Positions 1 to 9,675 of a stretch of DNA of 57,920 bases are shown piece by piece (positions within the stretch are counted from its first letter, which is position 1; every line of letters starts with the position of its first letter). The notes below the pieces were generated by a model. It saw nothing but the letters and a program-made list of their open reading frames with translations, searched no databases and was not told the origin of the DNA. Origin of the DNA: Alkalihalobacillus sp. YIM B00296 (GTDB lineage Bacteria > Bacillota > Bacilli > Bacillales > Fictibacillaceae); assembly GCF_020179385.1 (NCBI RefSeq), contig NZ_JAIBLJ010000022.1, forward strand, positions 1 through 57,920, in the 5' to 3' direction. The position numbers and the translations under genes were made by a program.

Positions 1-60
1 TCACGCTTGGCTTTTGTTCAGTTTTCAAAGAGCTGGTTTGTTTTTGTTCAACCATTTTTG
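1..60 (-). other. Leader of an rRNA operon (16S gene outside window)
   Basis: Read on the minus strand this stretch contains CTTTGAAAACTGAACAAA followed by GCCAAGCG, the conserved leader found just before 16S rRNA in Bacillus rrn operons (processing stem and antitermination region). The operon is transcribed leftwards out of the window, directly after lysS, as in B. subtilis. The 16S gene itself is not visible, so this rests on the leader match and on the two promoters upstream. Confidence 0.75.
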
Positions 61-87
61 TGTTTGTCGCTTATTGGCGACTTTATT

Positions 88-116
88 AATGTACCACACC
101 ACTTCGTCGATGTCAA
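88..116 (-). promoter_or_regulatory. rrn promoter P2 (sigma-A)
   Basis: Minus-strand TTGACA (111-116), a 17-bp spacer and TACATT (88-93) with an upstream TGG that makes an extended -10. It lies just upstream of the rRNA leader and downstream of a second promoter, the tandem P1/P2 layout typical of Bacillus rrn operons. Confidence 0.75.
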
Positions 117-169
117 CAAAGAATTTTACCGTGTGTTGTCGCAAAACAGTTTTTCCAACGACGAAAAAT

Positions 170-198
170 AATATACCATCTTTTCGAGTTTCATTCAA
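170..198 (-). promoter_or_regulatory. rrn promoter P1 (sigma-A)
   Basis: Minus-strand TTGAAT (193-198), a 17-bp spacer and TATATT (170-175). It sits 82 bp upstream of the second promoter and after the lysS terminator, so it should drive the rRNA operon independently of lysS. Confidence 0.65.
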
Positions 199-249
199 TA
201 CATTTTTCAAAAATAACTTTATCGATTCATTTTAGAGCAATTGAAGAAC

Positions 250-294
250 AAAAATAAAAACAGGGCGCGATCCAAACGAAAGATCAGCCCTGCT
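250..294 (-). terminator. Rho-independent terminator after lysS
   Basis: On the minus strand, CAGGGC and GCCCTG bracket an inner GATC/GATC pairing, followed by a T-rich tract (TTTTTATTTTT). It lies immediately after the lysS stop codon and separates lysS from the rRNA promoters. Confidence 0.8.
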
Positions 295-304
295 ATAAAG
301 CATT

Positions 305-1813
<1,509 letters not shown>

Positions 1814-1824
1814 CTATTTCACTT

Positions 1825-2237
1825 CTAGAATGTATAACGAATCGTATCCCCATATAGTGTTACACGAACATCATCGCCTTTTTTCCTTAAAAGAAGCTCT
1901 CTTCCCAGGATTGATTCGACGGAAATGTATTTTCGTAACGGTGAAGCTTCAACGGGGTGTACGAGTTTATATGTTTCAATTTCATCTAAAAAAGGATCGA
2001 AAAGCGTCACCATTGATCCGGGGGTGACCGTTTCGCTCATTTTGTTTTCTGGGATTGGTTCAGCAGAATATAAAAGTTGTTCCAGGTCGGTGATCCGTTG
2101 TTTGTAAAATCTCTCTTCCTCTTCATTCATTGAAGAGCATTTCCGAAAGGGGTCTTCCTGCATTCATAAACATCGATCAATTCCGTTGCTAACATCTTGA
2201 TGCCTTCACTCGTGAGTCTGGTTCGTTCTTTACTCAA
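1825..2237 (-). pseudogene. GreA/GreB-like transcript cleavage factor, split by a frameshift
   Basis: The C-terminal part (ATG at 2130 to stop at 1825) has the Gre C-terminal domain pattern: GSMVTLFDP, then YISVESILGRELL and KKGDDV. Upstream, a TTG at 2237 with AGGAGG 7 nt before it opens a 36-codon frame (SKERTRLTSEGIKMLATEL) resembling the Gre N-terminal coiled coil. That frame ends in TGA at 2129-2127, overlapping the ATG of the second part as ATGA. Joined by a -1 shift the two give about 138 residues, close to a short Gre factor. Gre factors rescue backtracked RNA polymerase. A greA gene between dusB and lysS is common in Clostridia but absent in B. subtilis. It could be a pseudogene, a sequencing error, programmed frameshifting, or two coupled frames. 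Confidence 0.6.
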
Positions 2238-2290
2238 TACTCATCCTCCTAATCAATAGGTAATCATGTGCAGACACCAAGAGGTATGTA

Positions 2291-2317
2291 AACAGTATTC
2301 TCTAAGAGAACACTGTT
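2291..2317 (-). other. Stem-loop immediately after dusB
   Basis: A 13-bp inverted repeat (AACAGTGTTCTCT / AGAGAATACTGTT on the minus strand, one G-U pair) starts at the dusB stop codon. No T-run follows, so it is more likely an mRNA processing or stability hairpin between dusB and the Gre-like frame than a full terminator. Confidence 0.5.
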
Positions 2318-3308
2318 ATCCTACTTTAACTTGTTTAGCTTCTACTTCTTCTACATAATCCATAAGGACTTGTTCCATAAGATCACGGGATTCGAGTTCC
2401 ATGATTTGGTTTCGGACTTTCGCGTTTTTCGGCAGTCCTTTTAAATACCACGCTGCATGTTTACGCATTTCTTTGATTGCGACGTCCTCACCTTTCAGGG
2501 CAATCAAGCGATCAAGGTGCAGCATACACACCTTCATTTTTTCACGTGGTGTCGGATCGCCATGCAGCTCTCCTGTTTCAAGGTACTGGACTGTACGATA
2601 AAGCATCCAAGGATTTCCGAGTGCACCGCGCCCGATCATGACTCCATCACAACCAGTCGTTTCAAGCATACGCTTTGCATCCTGCGGTGTGGTTACATCG
2701 CCATTACCGATGACCGGAATAGAGACAGACTCCTTCACATCACGTATGATATCCCAATTGGCTTTACCTTCATACATTTGTACTCTTGTACGGCCGTGCA
2801 GTGCAACGGCTTTACCGCCTGCTTCCTCGATCGCCTGAGCATTCTCGACAGCGAGGATATGATCCTCATCCCAACCCATACGCATTTTCACTGTAACAGG
2901 TTTTTTCACCTCAGGCACGACGGCCGAGACCATGTCGTGGATTTTTTGTGGATCCAACAACCATTTCGCTCCCGCATCACACTTAGTGATTTTAGGAACT
3001 GGACAACCCATGTTGATGTCAATGATATCTGCATTCGTATAATCATCAACATACTTGGCGGCTTCTACAAGGGATTCTTTCTCACCACCGAAGATTTGCA
3101 GACTGAGTGGCTTTTCCCGTTCATCTACATAGAGCATCCTCATCGTTTTATCATTTTTATGCAAAATTCCTTTGTCACTGACCATTTCTGCACAAACAAG
3201 GCCTGCACCGAATTCTTTCGCAATCAGACGAAAGGCTGGGTTACAGACACCTGCCATCGGGGCAAGCACGACACGATTATTCAGTTTGATGTCACCGATC
3301 TGAAACAT
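2316..3308 (-). CDS. dusB: tRNA-dihydrouridine synthase DusB
   Basis: FMN enzyme that reduces uridine to dihydrouridine in the tRNA D-loop, using NADPH. The 330-residue TIM barrel shows the N-terminal APMAGVCNPAFR motif, the INMGCPVPKI segment with the catalytic cysteine (about residue 100), and the phosphate-binding GNGDV and IGRGALGNPW motifs. The ATG at 3308 is preceded by AGAGGTG six bases upstream; the longer in-frame GTG lies inside that site and is rejected. It is the last intact gene of the folate cluster (pabB to yazB) and ends in a stem-loop, the position held by yacF in B. subtilis. Confidence 0.95.
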   Translation of the reverse strand: MFQIGDIKLNNRVVLAPMAGVCNPAFRLIAKEFGAGLVCAEMVSDKGILHKNDKTMRMLYVDEREKPLSLQIFGGEKESLVEAAKYVDDYTNADIIDINMGCPVPKITKCDAGAKWLLDPQKIHDMVSAVVPEVKKPVTVKMRMGWDEDHILAVENAQAIEEAGGKAVALHGRTRVQMYEGKANWDIIRDVKESVSIPVIGNGDVTTPQDAKRMLETTGCDGVMIGRGALGNPWMLYRTVQYLETGELHGDPTPREKMKVCMLHLDRLIALKGEDVAIKEMRKHAAWYLKGLPKNAKVRNQIMELESRDLMEQVLMDYVEEVEAKQVKVG

Positions 3309-3321
3309 CTTCTTCACCTCT

Positions 3322-3543
3322 TTACTTTAAATGTTGTACTTTCTCAGGAGAAAGTTCTTCTACTGATATATCAAGAGTCTCTGCGACTTTGTGGATTTGA
3401 GCTTGATCCGGTTTTCGGTTTCCACGTTCTATTTCACCGAGAATCGAAACGGATATGTTCATTTTTCCGGCGAGTCCTTCTTGTGTGTAGCCTTTCAATT
3501 TTCGAAAAGCCCGGATCCGCCTCCCCCATTGTTCCGCTTCCAT
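3322..3543 (-). CDS. yazB: Small XRE-family HTH protein YazB
   Basis: A 73-residue protein that is almost entirely one XRE/Cro helix-turn-helix (residues about 11-62; KLKGYTQEGLAGKMNIS then LGEIERGNRKPD). It probably binds DNA, but its target is unknown. The start lies inside the folK reading frame (49-bp overlap, different frame), and the gene ends 13 bp before dusB, so it should be translationally coupled within the folate operon. The B. subtilis orthologue overlaps folK in the same way, which supports this being a real gene. Confidence 0.85.
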   Translation of the reverse strand: MEAEQWGRRIRAFRKLKGYTQEGLAGKMNISVSILGEIERGNRKPDQAQIHKVAETLDISVEELSPEKVQHLK

Positions 3544-4022
3544 ACGTTTACTCCTTTTTTGTCAATTCGCTCTTCGATGATCTTCGAAAAGTTTTTATCC
3601 GTATGTGGAAAATGCAAATCTGGTTGCAGCTCATAAAGCGGAATCATCACAAATCCCCTATCGAGCATTCTTGGGTGTGGAATCTTTAGTTCTTCTGTTT
3701 GTATATTCTCTTGATTATACAATAAAATGTCAAGGTCTATTGTGCGCGGACCCCAGTGTATCTCACGTGTACGCTTTAAAGCGTATTCAATCGATTGGAA
3801 CTTGTCGAGTAATTCATTTGGTGACAGCACTGTCTGAACCTTTGCGACCATGTTCAAAAAGGCTTCCTGATCTTTATATCCTACTGGTTCTGTCTCATAA
3901 ATGGAGGATATCTTTTCGACATACGTTCCTTCAAGTCGGTCGATCTCTTTCAGGGCGTTATCCAAAAAGCTTTGACGATCCCCGATATTGGAGCCTAACG
4001 CAACGTAAACATCGTTCATCAT
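3495..4022 (-). CDS. folK: HPPK: 6-hydroxymethyl-dihydropterin pyrophosphokinase
   Basis: Transfers pyrophosphate from ATP to 6-hydroxymethyl-7,8-dihydropterin, the step before dihydropteroate synthase. The 175-residue protein has ALGSNIGDR near the N-terminus and the metal/pterin motif WGPRTIDLDILLY (about residues 91-103), followed by PHPRMLDRGFV. Its ATG (4022) overlaps the folB stop as ATGA, with AGAGG just upstream inside folB; a second ATG three bases on is also possible. The 3' end overlaps yazB. Confidence 0.96.
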   Translation of the reverse strand: MMNDVYVALGSNIGDRQSFLDNALKEIDRLEGTYVEKISSIYETEPVGYKDQEAFLNMVAKVQTVLSPNELLDKFQSIEYALKRTREIHWGPRTIDLDILLYNQENIQTEELKIPHPRMLDRGFVMIPLYELQPDLHFPHTDKNFSKIIEERIDKKGVNVWKRNNGGGGSGLFEN

Positions 4023-4378
4023 CTGGACCTCTTGATTTCGATCGCCACAGAATCATAGTGACCCGGAATTGGGGGGTCCGGCTTAATGACTTTGACTGTG
4101 CATGCTGAAACCATCTCAAATTTTTCAAGGAGCGCCTGTGCAATCTCTTCTGTCAGCTTTTCAACCAATTTCCTTGGTTCTCCTTCTACCAGTTCTTTTG
4201 TCAGTTCATATGCTTGTCCGTAATCGACAGTACTCTCGATGTCATCAGATTTTGCCGATTCTGTGAGATCGCATTCAAGCACAAGATCGACATTGAAGCG
4301 TTGTCCAAGCTTTTGTTCTTCAGGATATACACCGTGATAACCGTAAAATTTCATGTTATTGATATAGATCTTATCCAT
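4019..4378 (-). CDS. folB: Dihydroneopterin aldolase
   Basis: Cleaves 7,8-dihydroneopterin to 6-hydroxymethyl-7,8-dihydropterin and glycolaldehyde. The 119-residue protein shows YGYHGVYPEEQKLGQRF, with the conserved glutamate, and near the C-terminus KPDPPIPGHYDSVAIEI, which holds the catalytic lysine region. It overlaps the end of folP by 8 bp and the start of folK by 4 bp, so the three late pterin enzymes are translationally coupled. Length is normal for the family. Confidence 0.96.
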   Translation of the reverse strand: MDKIYINNMKFYGYHGVYPEEQKLGQRFNVDLVLECDLTESAKSDDIESTVDYGQAYELTKELVEGEPRKLVEKLTEEIAQALLEKFEMVSACTVKVIKPDPPIPGHYDSVAIEIKRSR

Positions 4379-5609
4379 TGTGAACCGCTCCCTTCTTCAT
4401 TAACATCGCATCCATCATCATTGCCATACGCTTATTTTCCAGCACATCATGCACACGTACAAGTTGGCAGCCTTTTTGAATTCCAAGGCAAGTCGTGGCC
4501 CCGGTTCCTTCCATCCGTTCATTCGTTTCTGTCTGAAGAACGCGTCCAATGAATGATTTACGGGAGGTTCCTAGTATCACCGGATAACCGAGTGTCGTTA
4601 ACACCTCTAGATTCGACATGACATCGAGATTGTCCTCATAGGTTTTTGCAAAGCCTATGCCTGGGTCTAAGATGATGTTTTCATCTTTCACACCTGCCTC
4701 TTTCACAAGGTCAATACTCTCTCTCAAATCCCTGGCGATATCCGCCATCAAGTGTTCGTAATTCTTGTCCTCCCTGTTATGCATCAGAATGATCGGCACT
4801 TGATAGTGTGCTGCGACTTGCGCCATTTTCGAGTCCGCTTTTGCTCCCCATACATCATTGATGATATCCGCACCTGCTTCGATCGCTTGCTTTGCGACTT
4901 CCGCTTTATACGTATCAATGGAAATAGGCACATCAACTGCTTCTCTTACCGCTTTTATGATCGGAACCACTCGTTCCAATTCCTCTTCAACAGTCACTTT
5001 GTCAGCTCCAGGGCGTGTAGATTCCCCTCCGATATCAATAATGTCAGTTCCAGCATCGACCATGGCTTTTGCGTGGCCTACTGCCCGATCGAGTGAATCG
5101 TAGTTCCCTCCATCTGAAAAAGAATCCGGTGTAACGTTCAATATCCCCATGATCCTGGTCCGATCATTGAGGTCGATAGTTGTATCGCGGAATTGGATCA
5201 TCCATGGCTGATGTTTCACATCCTCTGATTTCAAGAGTTGATCGATCTCAGAACCTAACTGGACGACATCCTGCAAGTCACTATCAAGCAATTGCTTCAC
5301 AGCATTCTCAATTCCATAAGGGTCGCCAAGGATAAGCGCATGGGTCTGTTCCACCTCGAGCTGTTCAGCGTCTTCATGGATGATACAATCCTGCCCATGC
5401 GATAACATCGTCTGCTTCATCTGCCAGGCAGTTTTCAAATGCAGCTCTTCGACACGGATAACCGTTTTGCTTTCGATCAACCGTTTCCGTCGTACGCTTT
5501 CGATTTTTGCCCCAACAGACATCAGTTCGTTCATCGCCTCTGTTTCATTTTTCGGATATATGAAAATCGGGTTGTGTTTCATCGATAAAATCCTTTCTAG
5601 TGTGTTCAT
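4371..5609 (-). CDS. folP: Dihydropteroate synthase with N-terminal extension
   Basis: Condenses p-aminobenzoate with hydroxymethyl-dihydropterin pyrophosphate; this is the sulfonamide target. The catalytic barrel occupies roughly residues 145-405 and shows MGILNVTPDSFSDGG, IDIGGESTRPG, SIDTYKAEV, INDVWGAK, ILDPGIGF and GTSRKSFIG. At 412 residues it is about 125 longer than B. subtilis Sul (285). The extra part is an N-terminal region in which I recognise no named domain; longer synthases of about 400 residues exist in other Firmicutes. The ATG overlaps the pabC stop as ATGA, which supports the long start. It lies in the folate operon between pabC and folB. Confidence 0.95.
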   Translation of the reverse strand: MNTLERILSMKHNPIFIYPKNETEAMNELMSVGAKIESVRRKRLIESKTVIRVEELHLKTAWQMKQTMLSHGQDCIIHEDAEQLEVEQTHALILGDPYGIENAVKQLLDSDLQDVVQLGSEIDQLLKSEDVKHQPWMIQFRDTTIDLNDRTRIMGILNVTPDSFSDGGNYDSLDRAVGHAKAMVDAGTDIIDIGGESTRPGADKVTVEEELERVVPIIKAVREAVDVPISIDTYKAEVAKQAIEAGADIINDVWGAKADSKMAQVAAHYQVPIILMHNREDKNYEHLMADIARDLRESIDLVKEAGVKDENIILDPGIGFAKTYEDNLDVMSNLEVLTTLGYPVILGTSRKSFIGRVLQTETNERMEGTGATTCLGIQKGCQLVRVHDVLENKRMAMMMDAMLMKKGAVHNG

Positions 5610-6445
5610 AGCTTGTTACGATCCGCTTTGTAACGTTCGAACAATTCGTTCGTGGTCCTTCCGTTCTTCCCTTGATAAGATTTATCATCAATCTTACTGA
5701 TGGCTATGATCTCTTGGACGGAATTCGTCATGAAGCATTCATCAGCCTCGAGTAAATGGTCAATTGTGAATTCGCCGGTTTGCACGTGAATTCCAAAATT
5801 TTTACAAATTTTAAAGACATATTGCCTTGTGATGCCGTTTAAAATGCCAGTATCTACTGAAGGTGTACAAAGAGTCTCATCCTTCCGCCAAAATAAGTTC
5901 GAGGTCACTCCTTCAGCAACATACCCTTCTTTCGTAAGGAAAATCCCTTCAATTCCATGGTTGCCCAGTTCCTGTTTGCCAAGAAGGTTATTCAAAAAGT
6001 GATGGGATTTCCAGCGTATTGGACCTTCTGGTGTATTACGCGAAGTCCTTAATACTTTCGCTTCTTTATCCTGTAACGTTTCAGGCGCCTTAGATAACGC
6101 TCCGCCATATACCATGATCGTCGGTTCGACGAACTCGAGCGTCCTTAATGCCGGGGCACCTGGGCCAGCTGATATGTTAAGGCGGATTGACGCATTTGTC
6201 CATCCATTCAATTGCAGCAGCTTACTGAGGATGTTTTCCACTTCTGTTTTCCCGACTGTCTTCTGGATAGCCATATCACGTAATGCATTGTTCATTCTCT
6301 CCAAATGCTCTTCTAACAAAAAGGGACGTCCATTATAAATTCGAAAGGTTTCAAATACACCAATTCCATATAAGTACCCGTAATCAAAGGGTGAAATCGC
6401 AGCATCCCTATCTTTTACATATTCCCCATTCAAGTAGATGTACAT
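5606..6445 (-). CDS. pabC: Aminodeoxychorismate lyase
   Basis: PLP fold-type IV enzyme that converts 4-amino-4-deoxychorismate to p-aminobenzoate and pyruvate. The 279-residue sequence shows [13 protein letters not shown] near residue 25 and [11 protein letters not shown], whose lysine is the expected Schiff-base residue. GVTSNLFW and GILNGITRQ are typical of the family. It overlaps pabA by 16 bp and folP by 4 bp. A branched-chain aminotransferase-like role is the only alternative and is unlikely in this operon. Confidence 0.95.
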   Translation of the reverse strand: MYIYLNGEYVKDRDAAISPFDYGYLYGIGVFETFRIYNGRPFLLEEHLERMNNALRDMAIQKTVGKTEVENILSKLLQLNGWTNASIRLNISAGPGAPALRTLEFVEPTIMVYGGALSKAPETLQDKEAKVLRTSRNTPEGPIRWKSHHFLNNLLGKQELGNHGIEGIFLTKEGYVAEGVTSNLFWRKDETLCTPSVDTGILNGITRQYVFKICKNFGIHVQTGEFTIDHLLEADECFMTNSVQEIIAISKIDDKSYQGKNGRTTNELFERYKADRNKL

Positions 6446-7023
6446 GCCATTTCACGTCCATAGCTGTTCATAAAATTTCGTATAAGCTGCTTACCATCAG
6501 CCGTCATAATCGATTCAGGATGGAATTGAACCCCTTCGACCGGCAATGATTTATGGCGTATGCCCATGATTTCACCCTCCGCTGTTTCTGCCGTGATTTC
6601 GAGACAGTCGGGCAGCGTCTCGCGGTCAACGATCAAGGAATGGTAACGGGTCGCGATGATTTCCTCACATAATCCTTCATAAAGGGTTTTACCATCATGC
6701 CGGATCGGTGAAGTCTTGCCGTGCATCAAGCGTTCAGCACGGACGACTTTGCCTCCGAATACTTGCGCAATCGACTGATGCCCAAGGCAAACACCGAGGA
6801 TCGGAATTTTACCGGCAAAATGTTCAATTGTTGCCAGGCTGATTCCTGCTTCATTTGGACTGCACGGGCCAGGGGATATCATCAAGTAACTCGGATCCAG
6901 GTCTTCAATTTCTTGTATCGTTATTCCATCATTACGCCTGACAATCAGTTCTTCCCCAAGTTCGCCTAAATATTGGACGAGATTATAGGTGAACGAATCG
7001 TAATTATCAATCATGACTATCAT
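6430..7023 (-). CDS. pabA: Aminodeoxychorismate/anthranilate synthase glutamine amidotransferase subunit
   Basis: Supplies ammonia from glutamine to PabB, and in Bacillus often also to TrpE. The 197-residue class I amidotransferase has the oxyanion motif SPGPCSPNE, nucleophile Cys79 in GVCLGHQ, and His168/Glu170 in VQFHPES. The start lies 3 bp after the pabB stop and the end overlaps pabC. In B. subtilis this gene is controlled by TRAP through GAG/UAG repeats over the ribosome binding site; no such repeat array is visible before this start, so TRAP control is not supported here. Confidence 0.95.
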   Translation of the reverse strand: MIVMIDNYDSFTYNLVQYLGELGEELIVRRNDGITIQEIEDLDPSYLMISPGPCSPNEAGISLATIEHFAGKIPILGVCLGHQSIAQVFGGKVVRAERLMHGKTSPIRHDGKTLYEGLCEEIIATRYHSLIVDRETLPDCLEITAETAEGEIMGIRHKSLPVEGVQFHPESIMTADGKQLIRNFMNSYGREMACTST

Positions 7024-7026
7024 GAG

Positions 7027-8460
7027 TTACACCTTCTTCAATCTTTCTTGTTCGCTAAGTTCTTTTGCATGCCATAATGCCTTTGCTTTTTTCAGACTTT
7101 CCTTGAATTCCGCTTGCGGTTCAGAGTCGATGACAATTCCAGCACCAGCCTGGACATGAGCGATGCCATCCTTACAAATCATCGTACGGATCGCAATGTT
7201 AATCTCTGTATCTCCATCAAACCCGATCCATCCGATTGAGCCGGTATATACACCTCTTCTGACAGGCTCAAGCTCTTCAATGATTTCCATCGTCCGTACT
7301 TTCGGAGCCCCTGTGATCGTACCTCCTGGAAATGCCGCACGGATCAAGTCGACGGTATTCCGGTCAGGACGGATTTCTCCTTGTACATTCGAAACGATAT
7401 GCATGACGTGGGAATACTTTTCAATCACCATGAATTCATCCACTTCGACTGTCCCATATCGGCACACCCGCCCCAAATCATTCCGTTCCAGATCCACGAG
7501 CATCACATGTTCTGCCCGCTCCTTTTCGTTCTCGATCAATGTCTTGGCAAGTGCCGCATCTTCTGCAGGATCTTTCCCTCTCGATCTCGTCCCGGCAATC
7601 GGTCTCGTGCTGACACGGGCACCTTTCTTTTTGACAAGCAGTTCGGGTGATCCATTGACGAGCTGGAACCCCGGTGTATGGAAAAATCCCATATATGGGG
7701 ATGGATTAAAATCTCGTAAGTGCTTATAAATGTCGATTGGAACAGATTGCAAAGGCTTCGATTGTCGAACCGATAAGTTCACCTGGAATACATCACCGCT
7801 GCGGATGTATTCCTGAACCTGACACACAGCCGACTTGAACTGCTCTTCATCCATTGAATACCGCAATTTCTCAGATTCTTGCTTTTGGAAAGCCCCAGCA
7901 GTGGAATCCACCTGTTCACTCTCTTCGATCCATCGTTTTTTCATCCCCTCAAGTTTAGTAAGACCAGCCTTGCGTTCCTCTTCAGGGACGTGTGTCACAA
8001 ACGTAAGCTTGTTCAACTTTTTATCGATTACGATGAAGTCTTCAAAAATCATGAAATAGAGATCGGGCATCTGTAAATCGTCGATCGTCTCGTTTGGCAG
8101 CTTTTCAATCTGGCGTGCGACGTCATAGCTGACATAGCCGATCGCTCCACCTTTAAAATCTGGCAGGTCTGTTTCTTCAGATTCGTTGACAACCTGGTAA
8201 GTCTGCAAATACTCGTGGACGAGGTCGAGCAAATCTCCCTCTTTTGTTTCTGTCCCGAGTTTTGATCGGATCACCAGTTCATGCCCTTTACCAGTCAACA
8301 CTGCTGAAGGAGCAATACCGATTATATGGTATCTTCCACCTCGGCCGCTTTCCAAAAGGACATGGTGACATTCATTCGAACTTATATTTTTATATCGATC
8401 AAACCAATCTTTCGGATAATCGTTAATGGTCTTCGTTAACCGCACTCTTTTCACTTGCAT
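7027..8460 (-). CDS. pabB: Aminodeoxychorismate synthase component I
   Basis: Aminates chorismate with PabA-derived ammonia to give aminodeoxychorismate, the entry into p-aminobenzoate synthesis. The 477-residue chorismate-binding protein shows PSPYMGFFH, the RPIAGTRSRG motif, LVDLERNDLGRVC, and GGTITGAPKVRTMEII toward the C-terminus. Homologous TrpE is possible by sequence alone, but the neighbours pabA, pabC, folP, folB and folK fix the role. The ATG has GGAGAGGA five bases upstream. It is the first gene of the folate operon. Confidence 0.95.
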   Translation of the reverse strand: MQVKRVRLTKTINDYPKDWFDRYKNISSNECHHVLLESGRGGRYHIIGIAPSAVLTGKGHELVIRSKLGTETKEGDLLDLVHEYLQTYQVVNESEETDLPDFKGGAIGYVSYDVARQIEKLPNETIDDLQMPDLYFMIFEDFIVIDKKLNKLTFVTHVPEEERKAGLTKLEGMKKRWIEESEQVDSTAGAFQKQESEKLRYSMDEEQFKSAVCQVQEYIRSGDVFQVNLSVRQSKPLQSVPIDIYKHLRDFNPSPYMGFFHTPGFQLVNGSPELLVKKKGARVSTRPIAGTRSRGKDPAEDAALAKTLIENEKERAEHVMLVDLERNDLGRVCRYGTVEVDEFMVIEKYSHVMHIVSNVQGEIRPDRNTVDLIRAAFPGGTITGAPKVRTMEIIEELEPVRRGVYTGSIGWIGFDGDTEINIAIRTMICKDGIAHVQAGAGIVIDSEPQAEFKESLKKAKALWHAKELSEQERLKKV

Positions 8461-8610
8461 AGAAGTCCTCTCCTACCTTCAATTTCCTCTTTCATTGTAC
8501 ATGAACGAAGGTAGTATGACACGCAAAAACAGTCTCCAGTTCTTTACAATGCGGGGAATCAGAAGACTTATTGGGGTCCTTTAACCTGATATCCAGAACG
8601 TCTGAAAACG

Positions 8611-8638
8611 AAAAAAAGGCCGACGACTCGTCAGCCTT
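8611..8638 (-). terminator. Rho-independent terminator after cysK
   Basis: On the minus strand, AAGGCTGACGA pairs with TCGTCGGCCTT and runs into TTTTTTT. It lies 12 bp after the cysK stop and separates cysK from the folate operon. Confidence 0.9.
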
Positions 8639-8650
8639 CGGTCCTGATCT

Positions 8651-9577
8651 CTATTCTTCTTCAAATTGGTAAAGCGGTGTGCTGAGGTAGCGTTCTCCAT
8701 TACTCGGGATGATCGCTAGCACTTTTTTGCCTTTTCCAAGTTCTTTCGCGACTCTCAATGCAGCTGAAATAGCTGCCCCAGAAGAAATCCCTCCTAGCAG
8801 GCCTTCTTCTCTCGCTGCTTTCCGCGCAAACTCAAACGATTCCTCTGTTGAAATCGTCAATACTTCATCATAAAGGGAGGTATCCAAGATGGATGGCACA
8901 AATCCTGCACCGATTCCTTGAATTTTATGAGGTCCTGGTTTACCGCCTGATAGTACAGGTGAGTCCTTCGGTTCTACTGCATATAGTTTGATTGATGGAT
9001 ACTTCTCTTTAAGGACTTGACCAGCGCCTGTGATCGTTCCGCCTGTTCCGATCCCGGAAACAAACGCATCTAACTGATCACCCATTTGTTCAACGATTTC
9101 TTTTCCGGTAGTATCTTTATGAACTTCTGGATTCGCTTTGTTCATAAATTGCTGTGGCATGAAATAGCCATGTTCTTTTGAAAGCTCTTCCGCTTTAGCG
9201 ATTGCGCCCTTCATCCCTTCAGCACCAGGTGTCAGGACGAGCTCTGCTCCATAAGCGCGAAGGAGATTTCGACGCTCCATGCTCATTGTGTCCGGCATGA
9301 CAAGTATGGTGGGATATCCTTTTGCTGCTCCGACCATCGCAAGTCCGATTCCGGTATTTCCACTAGTCGGCTCGATGATCGTATCTCCAGCTTTCAGTGA
9401 ACCATCTTTCTCAGCCGCTTCAATCATCGCTTTTGCAATCCGATCTTTCACACTGCTTCCAGGATTCATGAATTCTAATTTTAAGTAAACGTCTGCATCA
9501 TCCTCCCCTGTCAATCGGTTTAGTTTGACAATCGGTGTTTCTCCAATTAAATCAACAATGGAATTTCCTACTTTCAT
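8651..9577 (-). CDS. cysK: Cysteine synthase (O-acetylserine sulfhydrylase)
   Basis: PLP enzyme that makes cysteine from O-acetylserine and sulfide. The 308-residue protein has the PLP lysine at about 44 (GSSVKDR), the substrate loop TSGNTGIG, and the phosphate-binding [12 protein letters not shown]. It is nearly co-linear with B. subtilis CysK. The ATG at 9577 is chosen because AAAGGAG lies 8 bases upstream; the in-frame upstream codons fall in a short leader that repeats the phrase AATTAAAGGA. A strong sigma-A promoter is visible just upstream, so cysK has its own start as well as possible read-through from yacD. Confidence 0.96.
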   Translation of the reverse strand: MKVGNSIVDLIGETPIVKLNRLTGEDDADVYLKLEFMNPGSSVKDRIAKAMIEAAEKDGSLKAGDTIIEPTSGNTGIGLAMVGAAKGYPTILVMPDTMSMERRNLLRAYGAELVLTPGAEGMKGAIAKAEELSKEHGYFMPQQFMNKANPEVHKDTTGKEIVEQMGDQLDAFVSGIGTGGTITGAGQVLKEKYPSIKLYAVEPKDSPVLSGGKPGPHKIQGIGAGFVPSILDTSLYDEVLTISTEESFEFARKAAREEGLLGGISSGAAISAALRVAKELGKGKKVLAIIPSNGERYLSTPLYQFEEE

Positions 9578-9637
9578 CCCTATCACTCCTTTAATTCCTT
9601 TAATTCCTAGTATTTTCATAGGAATAACACTGAATCC

Positions 9638-9666
9638 ATAATACCATTATCAGAATTTTAATTCAA
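9638..9666 (-). promoter_or_regulatory. cysK promoter (sigma-A, extended -10)
   Basis: Minus-strand TTGAAT (9661-9666), a 17-bp spacer and TATTAT (9638-9643) preceded by TGG. It lies about 60 bp upstream of the cysK start. No CymR-type operator could be recognised with confidence. Confidence 0.7.
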
Positions 9667-9675
9667 TTAATGAGA

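Noticed and set aside
2457-3689. A 410-codon plus-strand open frame opposite dusB, yazB and folK
   Set aside because: It is antisense to three conserved genes, its product is rich in His, Cys and Phe in no recognisable pattern, and it has no upstream ribosome binding site of note; a shadow frame.
6990-7060. TRAP-binding GAG/UAG repeats at the pabA start
   Set aside because: The required series of trinucleotide repeats is absent.
8461-8610. THF riboswitch or clear promoter before the folate operon
   Set aside because: A TACAAT at 8494-8499 is present but lacks a good -35, and no riboswitch-like conserved core was seen.
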